Shown here: positions 1-5,336 of the stretch, piece by piece
Numbering within the stretch: position 1 is the first letter of the stretch
How the letters are laid out: the number at the start of each line of letters is the position of its first letter
Source: Pseudomonadota bacterium
GTDB taxonomy: Bacteria; Pseudomonadota; Gammaproteobacteria; Arenicellales; Arenicellaceae
Length of the DNA stretch: 5,526 nt
Direction: 5' to 3'
NCBI GenBank assembly: GCA_018660405.1
Contig: JABJKL010000091.1
Span: forward strand, 1 to 5,526
Translations under genes and position numbers: made by a program
The notes under the pieces: generated by a model
Told to the model about the DNA's origin: nothing
Database searches by the model: none
What the model saw: only the letters and a program-made list of their open reading frames with translations

Positions 1-288
1 ATATGCTTTTTCCATGTCTTGTGCGACGACCATGCCATCCTCGTAAAGCGAACCCAGATCGGCTTGTGCCCAATCTTCTCCCGCTTCGGCACTCGCTCGA
101 ACTGCAGGCAATGAACGTCTAAACAAGTCTTCTGCAAAGCTTGTATTTTCAGCAACCCCGCGGCCGAGTTGCCACATTACCGCAACTCTGAATTGGGCGC
201 GGGCAACACCACGATCTGCGAGCGGCTTAAGCGCGCTGTACGCTTCATCGTAACGACCATGGTAGTAGTGCTGTAAACCCGCTGCCAT
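1..288 (-). other. Sel1-like repeat region (incomplete)
   Basis: Residues 455-550 begin with an A-x-x-Y-x-x-G-x-Y-x-x-A helix pair (DMAAGLQHYYHGRYDEAYSA), typical of the lead-in to Sel1 arrays. A first repeat with LGRGV follows. A second has the A-x-x-x-LG-x-LY-x-x-G core at 528-539 followed by QDMEKA. The GV pair of the second repeat is replaced by MV. More repeats may lie beyond the edge. Confidence 0.75.
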
Positions 289-1650
289 ATCAAATTCGCT
301 AAGGCTTAGTACAGTAGTCGGTTGTTCGGCGGTAATTTGCGTTTCGATGATTGCCACATTGGTGCGTTGTTCCGTCTGACCTGTGGATGCATCGACTCCA
401 GATGAAGGGACGGTGAGCAAAGGTTTGGGATTCTGTGCTGGCTCCATCGAGTCGTTGATGTGGTTTTCGTTTTGGGAAATTAACCAGCCAGATTCCATTT
501 GGGTTGGCGTGGTGGTGGGTGTAGCCGTTGATGCGATCGACAAAGCATCAACTTGGTTACGCAGTAGGGCAAGGGAGGGGTTGTCGGGTGCCAATGTAGA
601 AACAGCGTTTAATCTGCTGGTGGCAGCATCGAAATTGTTGCTCAATATTGCTTCATTCGCTAGCTCTAGTTGTTGCGTAATGATTCGATCAATGCCGCCG
701 AGCGCTATTACGTTGTCCGGCTCAAAGCTAAGTACTTGTTGATAGTAGAACACAGCGTTAGCTCGTGGAGGACTTAATTCAGCGCCGTCACTCAAAGAAG
801 ATTCCGCAGCAGAAAGCAACTCGTCGATATTGGATGCGCGTTCATCTTGCTTGACCTGGTATTGGCGAATCGCGTCTTCAAAAGAGAGGGTGCGTCGGTT
901 CTCCGGGTCGATTTCTTGCATTCGTAGCAAGAGATTTTGAGCTTCCGGTAAATTATTAGCAGAGAGCGCCGCGCTGCCATTTTGTGACATTCCCGTTATT
1001 ATCCGACCGATACCTTGCGTCGCCTCACTATTAGATGGTTCAAGCTCAAGCACCTTTTGATACATATCAGCAGCATTATCTTCGCGGGGGTCACTAAATT
1101 GACCCGTATTTTCGAGCTGTCGAGCGATCTCCAGGAAGTCTTGCACCGCGGTCGTTATGCGTTCTTCTTCCGCATACGCCTGCGCCCGACCAAGATCATC
1201 CTGTCGAACAAAACTATTTTCGGTTTGTTGTAATGTACCGTTGGCTTCATCGATTTGAGCATCCCGGTAAATAGCGTCAAGTTCTGGTGTGCTGAGTAGC
1301 GCACCTTCCCTTGAAGTGACAAGGTTATTATTCCTGCCTGGTTCAGGGATGATTAGCGCTATCGCGATAAGCACGATAAAAGTGCCCAGTATCCACCAAC
1401 CCAGCTTGCTACTTTGAACCATCTTACGTTTACGAGTAATGGAACCTAACTGACCACCGAGCAAGCGCGTTTTCCGACTATTACCGGTAGCCGTCTGTGC
1501 AAGATTGTTGCTTTTTGGGTGGTGTCGACCAGAGGTTCGGGTATCTACACGCTTGTTTTTTAAGCCAACGCGCGATTCTATATCGGAGCGCGTTACATTT
1601 CGGATGGGGTCAGAATCGTGATCTGGGCCTTGGTTGTTGTCCGAACTCAT
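1..1650 (-). CDS. Membrane-anchored TPR / Sel1-like repeat protein, C-terminus beyond the window
   Basis: The frame is open for all 550 codons from ATG at 1650 to the left edge, so the C-terminus is missing. An in-frame TGA at 1654-1656 makes this the most upstream start; no clear Shine-Dalgarno precedes it. Seen: a polar, basic, probably disordered N-terminus (residues 1-80, ending in a TRKRK cluster); one hydrophobic helix at about 83-102 (GWWILGTFIVLIAIALI); a helical region with two related TPR-like blocks (about 170-260 and 275-365, each with a YQ-x-VL-x-x-EP-x-N core); a Ser/Thr/Pro/Asn-rich linker (about 371-445); then Sel1-like repeats from about 455, including AQFRVAVMWQLGRGV and AQADLGSLYEDG. 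The positive-inside rule suggests a cytoplasmic N-terminus and periplasmic repeats. Such repeats usually hold proteins together; no catalytic domain is visible. Residue 77 is an alternative Met start. It lies 19 bases after the trhO stop, so co-transcription is likely. Function unknown. Confidence 0.85.
   Translation of the reverse strand, partial: MSSDNNQGPDHDSDPIRNVTRSDIESRVGLKNKRVDTRTSGRHHPKSNNLAQTATGNSRKTRLLGGQLGSITRKRKMVQSSKLGWWILGTFIVLIAIALIIPEPGRNNNLVTSREGALLSTPELDAIYRDAQIDEANGTLQQTENSFVRQDDLGRAQAYAEEERITTAVQDFLEIARQLENTGQFSDPREDNAADMYQKVLELEPSNSEATQGIGRIITGMSQNGSAALSANNLPEAQNLLLRMQEIDPENRRTLSFEDAIRQYQVKQDERASNIDELLSAAESSLSDGAELSPPRANAVFYYQQVLSFEPDNVIALGGIDRIITQQLELANEAILSNNFDAATSRLNAVSTLAPDNPSLALLRNQVDALSIASTATPTTTPTQMESGWLISQNENHINDSMEPAQNPKPLLTVPSSGVDASTGQTEQRTNVAIIETQITAEQPTTVLSLSEFDMAAGLQHYYHGRYDEAYSALKPLADRGVARAQFRVAVMWQLGRGVAENTSFAEDLFRRSLPAVRASAEAGEDWAQADLGSLYEDGMVVAQDMEKAY
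1345..1404 (-). other. Predicted transmembrane helix of the TPR/Sel1 protein
   Basis: These codons give about 20 consecutive mostly hydrophobic residues (LGWWILGTFIVLIAIALIIP, residues 83-102). They follow a strongly basic stretch (RKRK at about 73-76) and precede a polar segment. No signal-peptidase site is evident after the helix, so I read it as a signal anchor (type II topology) and not as a cleaved signal peptide. Confidence 0.75.
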
Positions 1651-1669
1651 AAGTCAATAGAAGTGCCGT

Positions 1670-2644
1670 TCAGTTTCTTTCCGTGGCTCGTTTGGCAGTT
1701 CGATTTTGTATAATGTATTTTTGCACATCGCCACCAATATGTTGCTGCCCGCGAGACCGTGCAAATTGGATTTGTTTTTGTCGTTCTGCGTAACGTTGTT
1801 TTTGCTCATGACTGGTTTGTTTAGCGCAATGTAGACAACTTATGCCCGGCACGTAGCTCGGCAATGCTTTGTCTTCCTCGGTTATTGGTCGGCGACAAGC
1901 ATGGCATTGATCATACTGACCTTTGTTCAGTTCGTTATCGACCGCGACACGATCATCAAACACGAAGCATTCACCTTGCCATAAACTTTGCTTTGCGGGT
2001 ACTTTCTCAAGGTAATTTAATATCCCACCTTTGAGGTGATAGACCTGATCAAAGCCTTTTGCTTTTAGTAAGGCAGTGGATTTCTCACAACGAATTCCGC
2101 CAGTGCAAAACATCGCAATCTTTTTATCTTTATGCGATTCAAGGTGCTCATCTACGTATTTCGGAAATTCGCGAAAAGTTTCTGTGGCAGGATTTATCGC
2201 GTCCTTAAACGTGCCAATTTGAACCTCATACTCGTTGCGTGTATCAACAAGGATGACATCAGGATCAGCCAGTAGAGTATTCCAGTCTTTGGGTTCGACA
2301 TAAGTCCCCACTTGTTTGGTCGGGTCTGCCGCGGGAAAGCCCAATGAAACGATTTCTTTTTTCAGCTTAACTTTGGTTCGCAGAAAGGGGCGCTCGTGGT
2401 GTAGTGAGTTTTTGCTATCAAGATCGCTCAAGCGGGCGTCACTTTTCAACCAGGTCAGTACGCTTTCAATATCCTGAGAACGCCCTGAGATGGTGCCGTT
2501 GATGCCTTCTTCGGCTAATAAAATAGTGCCGCGCACCTGATGCTGAAGCATCAGCTTTTTAAGCACAGGCTGAATTTCTTTATAGTCGGGTAGTGCGACG
2601 AACTTATAGAGCGCGCACACTACGTAGGGTGTAGTGTTGTTCAT
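1670..2644 (-). CDS. trhO: tRNA uridine(34) hydroxylase TrhO (YceA, rhodanese family)
   Basis: TrhO makes 5-hydroxyuridine at position 34 of a set of tRNAs in an oxygen-dependent reaction, the first step towards cmo5U/mcmo5U wobble modification; it is cytosolic. Numbered from the ATG at 2644 (324 aa), the protein shows the N-terminal UPF0176-type domain (YVVCALYKFVALPDY near 7-21, LLAEEGINGTISG at 42-54), a rhodanese domain with VDTRNEYE at 133-140, and the active loop CTGGIRCEKS at 180-189 with Cys180 as the predicted nucleophile. A C-terminal zinc-ribbon-like pair of CxxC motifs lies at 247/250 and 270/273. All expected landmarks are intact. An ATG at 2677 would add 11 residues; I prefer 2644 because related proteins, as I recall them, begin only a few residues before the YVVCALYKFV block. 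Neither ATG has a good Shine-Dalgarno. The basic Gln/Arg-rich tail is common in the family. Confidence 0.96.
   Translation of the reverse strand: MNNTTPYVVCALYKFVALPDYKEIQPVLKKLMLQHQVRGTILLAEEGINGTISGRSQDIESVLTWLKSDARLSDLDSKNSLHHERPFLRTKVKLKKEIVSLGFPAADPTKQVGTYVEPKDWNTLLADPDVILVDTRNEYEVQIGTFKDAINPATETFREFPKYVDEHLESHKDKKIAMFCTGGIRCEKSTALLKAKGFDQVYHLKGGILNYLEKVPAKQSLWQGECFVFDDRVAVDNELNKGQYDQCHACRRPITEEDKALPSYVPGISCLHCAKQTSHEQKQRYAERQKQIQFARSRGQQHIGGDVQKYIIQNRTAKRATERN
2617..2637 (-). promoter_or_regulatory. Inverted repeat just inside trhO, possible start-region hairpin
   Basis: ACACTAC and GTAGTGT form a perfect 7-bp inverted repeat with a 7-base loop. In the mRNA it starts 8 bases into the reading frame counted from the ATG at 2644, within the footprint of an initiating ribosome. 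The arms are seen directly; a regulatory role is inference. Confidence 0.35.
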
Positions 2645-2655
2645 AATATTGCTTG

Positions 2656-2672
2656 CCGAATCGTAAATTCGG
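2656..2672 (-). promoter_or_regulatory. Inverted repeat just upstream of the preferred trhO start
   Basis: CCGAAT and ATTCGG form a perfect 6-bp inverted repeat with a 5-base loop, ending 11 bases before the ATG at 2644. If translation starts at 2644 this is a leader hairpin; if it starts at 2677 it encodes residues 2-7. The stem is short, so a role is uncertain. Confidence 0.3.
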
Positions 2673-2696
2673 TGCATTAAAATAAGCTAATAGTGA

Positions 2697-2702
2697 ATAT
2701 TA
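2697..2702 (-). promoter_or_regulatory. Weak candidate -10 element for trhO
   Basis: On the minus strand this reads TAATAT, close to the sigma70 -10 consensus, in the most AT-rich part of the fabI-trhO gap. No convincing -35 hexamer lies 16-18 bases upstream. It would place the transcript start about 45 bases before the ATG at 2644 and only about 10-15 bases before the ATG at 2677, mildly favouring 2644. Confidence 0.2.
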
Positions 2703-2754
2703 ACGCAGATTGAACAGTGATTGGCGTAATTTCGGGACCTTTCCTTTACACGCA

Positions 2755-2780
2755 TTCGCTCGGTTGTAGCTTGTAGCGAA
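2755..2780. repeat. Inverted repeat with embedded tandem heptamer in the fabI-trhO gap
   Basis: TTCGCT (2755-2760) and AGCGAA (2775-2780) are perfect 6-bp arms around a 14-base loop. TTGTAGC occurs twice in tandem (2764-2770 and 2771-2777), overlapping the loop and the right arm. It lies about 30 bases past the fabI stop, but no T-run follows on the minus strand, so it is not a standard intrinsic terminator. Confidence 0.4.
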
Positions 2781-2808
2781 CCCAAAAGTGCGCGGGTCGA
2801 CGTGCTAT

Positions 2809-3606
2809 TTACTCAAGGTCTAGAAATTTATCACTCATGCCAACCATATTAAAACCGGCATCCACATAAGTGATCTCTCCAGTGATGCCAGAAGCCAGGT
2901 CGGAGCAAAGGAATGCGCAGGCATTACCCACTTCATCAATATCAACGCAGCGGCCAAGCGGCACTGTTTTTTCAAAGTACTGAAGCATTTTTCGAAAGTT
3001 TTTAATCCCCGAGGCGGCCAATGTGCGAATCGGGCCGGCAGAGACAGCATTAACCCGAATGCCTTCTGGGCCAAGGCTTTGTGCCATATAGCGAACATTC
3101 GCTTCCAGTGATGCTTTGGCAAGGCCCATAACATTGTAGTTAGGCATAGAACGCACCGAGCCAATATAAGTTAACGTCAGTAAGGCTGCGTTACGGCCCT
3201 GCATCATGGCTCGGCCACTTTTAGCCAATGCGGTAAAGCTGTAAGAGCTGATGTCATGGGCTAATTTGAACCCATCACGCGTTACGCTATCCAGATAGCT
3301 GCCTTCCAGTTCTTCCCGCGGTGCAAAGCCGACCGAATGAACGATACCATCCAGACCATCCCAGCGTTTTGCGAGTTCGATGAACACATTGTCTATTTCT
3401 TCGTCGCTGGCAACGTCGCAAGGCAGAGCAATATCTGAGTCACAGAGCCCGGCAAACTTCTCAACGCGAGGTTTGAGTTTTTCGTTTTGATAGGTAAACG
3501 CCAGTTCAGCACCTTCACGATGCATGGCTTGTGCGGTGCCCCAGGCGATTGAACGATTACTTGCCACGCCAACGATTAGTATCTTTTTACCAGCTAGAAA
3601 ACCCAT
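2809..3606 (-). CDS. fabI: Enoyl-[acyl-carrier-protein] reductase (NADH) FabI
   Basis: FabI reduces trans-2-enoyl-ACP to acyl-ACP, the last step of each fatty-acid elongation cycle, in the cytosol as a tetramer. The 265-aa product matches the usual length of about 260. It is a short-chain dehydrogenase/reductase fold with the FabI-type cofactor motif GVASNRSIAWG (13-23), Asp64 in the conserved CDV segment, the HSVGFAP loop (90-96), and catalytic Tyr147 and Tyr157 with Lys164 in the Tyr-x6-Lys arrangement (NYNVMGLAKAS). The tail (VDAGFNMVGM) is typical. Gly93, Met160 and Phe204, equivalents of the positions where E. coli FabI changes give triclosan resistance, are the sensitive-type residues, so triclosan binding is predicted. 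The start is supported by GGAG five bases before ATG. The peptide symporter gene ends 78 bases upstream on the same strand; read-through or the local promoter candidate could both drive expression. Confidence 0.98.
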   Translation of the reverse strand: MGFLAGKKILIVGVASNRSIAWGTAQAMHREGAELAFTYQNEKLKPRVEKFAGLCDSDIALPCDVASDEEIDNVFIELAKRWDGLDGIVHSVGFAPREELEGSYLDSVTRDGFKLAHDISSYSFTALAKSGRAMMQGRNAALLTLTYIGSVRSMPNYNVMGLAKASLEANVRYMAQSLGPEGIRVNAVSAGPIRTLAASGIKNFRKMLQYFEKTVPLGRCVDIDEVGNACAFLCSDLASGITGEITYVDAGFNMVGMSDKFLDLE

Positions 3607-3611
3607 GAAAA

Positions 3612-3615
3612 CTCC
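3612..3615 (-). promoter_or_regulatory. Ribosome binding site of fabI
   Basis: GGAG on the minus strand, 5 bases before the fabI ATG. It fixes the start at 3606. Confidence 0.75.
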
Positions 3616-3652
3616 GATAGATAGTTTGCTAAACGATTAGAAATTTTGGCGT

Positions 3653-3679
3653 ATTGTACACATCTGGGCTGAATATCAA
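3653..3679 (-). promoter_or_regulatory. Candidate sigma70 promoter of fabI
   Basis: On the minus strand TTGATA (3679-3674) and TACAAT (3658-3653) sit 15 bases apart; shifting the -35 by one base to TTTGAT gives 16. Both hexamers are near consensus but the spacing is short. The site lies wholly between the symporter stop and fabI, giving a leader of about 40 bases. No terminator hairpin separates the two genes, so co-transcription is also possible. Confidence 0.4.
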
Positions 3680-3684
3680 ATAAA

Positions 3685-5178
3685 TCAATTAGCCGAGCTT
3701 TGGTTGCCGCTATTAGATTTAGCAAAGGTCCAACGCATCAGTGGTTTTGCTATCGCGAACAATAGTATGCCCGCCAGTATGCTATTCAACGCTATTTGCG
3801 TATATAGCCCCGGCATGTCGGCGAGGTTATCCGAACTGAACCGACCGGCGAGTATGCCTGCCAATATGCTGCCAAACGAATATGAAAGAATAAAGCAGCC
3901 CATGATTTGGCCCACGTACTTGCGGGGAGCCAAATAACTGACCGCGCTAAGACCCACCGGGCTTAGGCATAGTTCACCCATGGTATGCAGCAGGTAAGTT
4001 AATATCAGAAAATAGGGCATGGCTGGGTTGCCGGCTACCACAACTTTGGCGGCCACGATCATGACGCCGAAACCCAAACCGAGCTGAACCAGCCCAAAGG
4101 CAAACTTAACCGGGTGTGACGGGTCGAGATTCCGTTTGGCTAACCAAACCCAGAGCCAGCTAAACAGTGGCGCTAGTGTAATAATAAAAACAGCATTCAA
4201 CGACTGAAACCAGCCAGCCGGTATCTCGAAGCCGCCAAACTCTCGTTGCGTATAGCGATCAGCAAAAAGATTAAGAGATGAGCCAGCCTGCTCGAACCCC
4301 GACCAAAATATCGCCGATGCCATGGTCAGTATGATAATCAGGATGCAGCGCCGTTTCTCAGCGGAATTTAGCCCGCCAAACAACAATATCCACGCAAAAT
4401 ACGCAAAGAATATGGCTGATATAAAAAAGGCCATATTCACTGCCACCACACTCGCGTCTATTTGAATGATCCCCGCAAGTGATAAACCCAGGATTGATAG
4501 TAGCGTCACTACCAAGAGACCAATCCAGGACCAATGTTTGCTTTTGGTGGTGCTTGGGTTATGCGGTTCCAGTCCGACAGTTCCCAGCCGGTGTTTACCT
4601 AACTGGAACTGAATGACACCGACCAGCATACCAACGCCAGCAGCAGCAAAACCCCAGTGCCAGCCAAAACGTTCGCTTTCGCCCAGGGAGCTGCAAACCA
4701 GTGGGCCAATCGCTGCCCCCAGATTGATGCCCATATAAAATAGTGTAAAGCCACCGTCTCTGCGTGGATCATCTCCCTGGTAAAGCTCACCAACCATCGC
4801 GGTAATATTGGGTTTTAACAGGCCTGTGCCAACTATTATCAATAGCAGGCCCAAAAAGAAAGTCGACAAGCTCGGAATGGCTAATACAAAGTGGCCAGCG
4901 GTAATGATCATGGCGCCCAACAAGACCGTTCGTTGCGCACCCAGTAAACGATCGGCAATCCATCCGCCAGGTAAGGCCATTAAATACACCCCACCGGTGT
5001 AGATGCCGTAGGTGGCCGTTGCTGTTTGGTCGGTAAACCCAAGGCCACCTTGTATGTTATCCACCATAAAGAGCACCAGCAAAGCGCGCATGCCGTAATA
5101 ACTCATGCGTTCCCACATTTCCGTAAAAAACAGGTTGCTCAGGCCAGCGGGGTGCCCTGCGAGTGGAGAAAATTTCAT
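3685..5178 (-). CDS. POT/PTR2 family proton-dependent di/tripeptide symporter
   Basis: This inner-membrane transporter of the major facilitator superfamily imports di- and tripeptides driven by the proton gradient. The 497-aa product shows family hallmarks: ExxER in helix 1 (Glu20, Glu23, Arg24, followed by MSYYGMR), the GGWIADRLLG signature (71-80), GTGLLKPN with Lys122, FYMGINLGAAIGP (147-159), Glu296 in helix 7 (GFEQAGSSLN) and GELCLSPVGLS (401-411) with Glu402. These match residues known in the family for proton coupling and peptide binding. About 14 hydrophobic helices are visible: two six-helix bundles joined by two extra helices at about 217-266, usual for bacterial members. The start is fixed by AGAGGA six bases upstream. 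It is divergent from an OppA-like binding-protein gene and 78 bases upstream of fabI. Family assignment is firm; exact substrate preference and dtp/yjdL-type naming are not resolvable here. Confidence 0.96.
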   Translation of the reverse strand: MKFSPLAGHPAGLSNLFFTEMWERMSYYGMRALLVLFMVDNIQGGLGFTDQTATATYGIYTGGVYLMALPGGWIADRLLGAQRTVLLGAMIITAGHFVLAIPSLSTFFLGLLLIIVGTGLLKPNITAMVGELYQGDDPRRDGGFTLFYMGINLGAAIGPLVCSSLGESERFGWHWGFAAAGVGMLVGVIQFQLGKHRLGTVGLEPHNPSTTKSKHWSWIGLLVVTLLSILGLSLAGIIQIDASVVAVNMAFFISAIFFAYFAWILLFGGLNSAEKRRCILIIILTMASAIFWSGFEQAGSSLNLFADRYTQREFGGFEIPAGWFQSLNAVFIITLAPLFSWLWVWLAKRNLDPSHPVKFAFGLVQLGLGFGVMIVAAKVVVAGNPAMPYFLILTYLLHTMGELCLSPVGLSAVSYLAPRKYVGQIMGCFILSYSFGSILAGILAGRFSSDNLADMPGLYTQIALNSILAGILLFAIAKPLMRWTFAKSNSGNQSSAN

Positions 5179-5184
5179 ACTGTG

Positions 5185-5190
5185 TCCTCT
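5185..5190 (-). promoter_or_regulatory. Ribosome binding site of the peptide symporter gene
   Basis: AGAGGA on the minus strand, 6 bases before the ATG at 5178: a good Shine-Dalgarno that decides the start. Confidence 0.8.
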
Positions 5191-5217
5191 GGTTCAGTTC
5201 GCGGATATTGACGCTAA

Positions 5218-5223
5218 CTTATA
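5218..5223 (-). promoter_or_regulatory. Candidate -10 element of the peptide symporter gene
   Basis: TATAAG on the minus strand, about 40 bases before the ATG at 5178. No recognisable -35 hexamer stands 15-18 bases upstream, as in promoters that need an activator. The TAGTTG repeats would then fall at roughly -37 to -72 relative to the inferred start point. Confidence 0.3.
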
Positions 5224-5247
5224 TTTGCTGGATAGTGCGTACAGCTT

Positions 5248-5283
5248 TAGTTGATGGCATAGTTGACCATGATAGTTGGTCAT
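5248..5283. repeat. Three near-tandem TAGTTG repeats, possible operator in the divergent promoter region
   Basis: Three copies start at 5248 (TAGTTGATGGCAT), 5260 (TAGTTGACCAT) and 5273 (TAGTTGGTCAT), 12 and 13 bases apart. The last two also contain a perfect inverted repeat: TGACCA (5264-5269), 7 bases, TGGTCA (5277-5282). The array lies between two divergent peptide-uptake genes, where a shared regulator site would be expected. The regulator cannot be named from the sequence. Confidence 0.5.
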
Positions 5284-5303
5284 AATGCTATCAGAAATTT
5301 TAT
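5263..5303 (+). promoter_or_regulatory. Weak candidate promoter region of the peptide-binding protein gene
   Basis: TTGACC (5263-5268) is a good -35 match, but the hexamer 17 bases on (TGCTAT, 5286-5291) is a poor -10. Alternatively TTGGTC (5276-5281) pairs at 16 bases with TTTTAT (5298-5303). Both options overlap the TAGTTG repeats, so a protein bound there could block this promoter. Neither is convincing alone. Confidence 0.25.
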
Positions 5304-5336
5304 CAACCGCATCGAGACTAACCCACCCAGCAGTCT

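Noticed and set aside
383..742. Plus-strand reading frame of 119 codons
   Set aside because: It lies opposite the continuous 550-codon minus-strand frame of the TPR/Sel1 protein, whose translation has repeat domains and a membrane helix. The plus-strand translation is compositionally odd and resembles no family I know.
792..1233. Short frames at 792-980 (minus) and 1015-1233 (plus)
   Set aside because: Both overlap the same TPR/Sel1 gene out of frame and have no recognisable motifs or ribosome binding sites.
1651..1669. A separate promoter or terminator between trhO and the TPR/Sel1 gene
   Set aside because: Only 19 bases separate the genes, too few for a promoter or terminator; none is visible.
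2755..2808. Rho-independent terminator after fabI
   Set aside because: Two short stems can be drawn, but neither is GC-rich and followed by a T-run on the minus strand.
2835..3164. Minus-strand frame of 109 codons inside fabI
   Set aside because: It is a shifted frame of fabI; fabI itself is complete with all catalytic residues.
3607..3684. Terminator between the symporter gene and fabI
   Set aside because: No stem-loop with a T-run is visible; the bases look like a promoter and leader.
3704..5211. Frames at 3704-3937, 4808-5002 and 5026-5211 (plus) and 4599-4793 (minus)
   Set aside because: They overlap the intact peptide symporter gene in other frames or on the other strand; none has family-like features.
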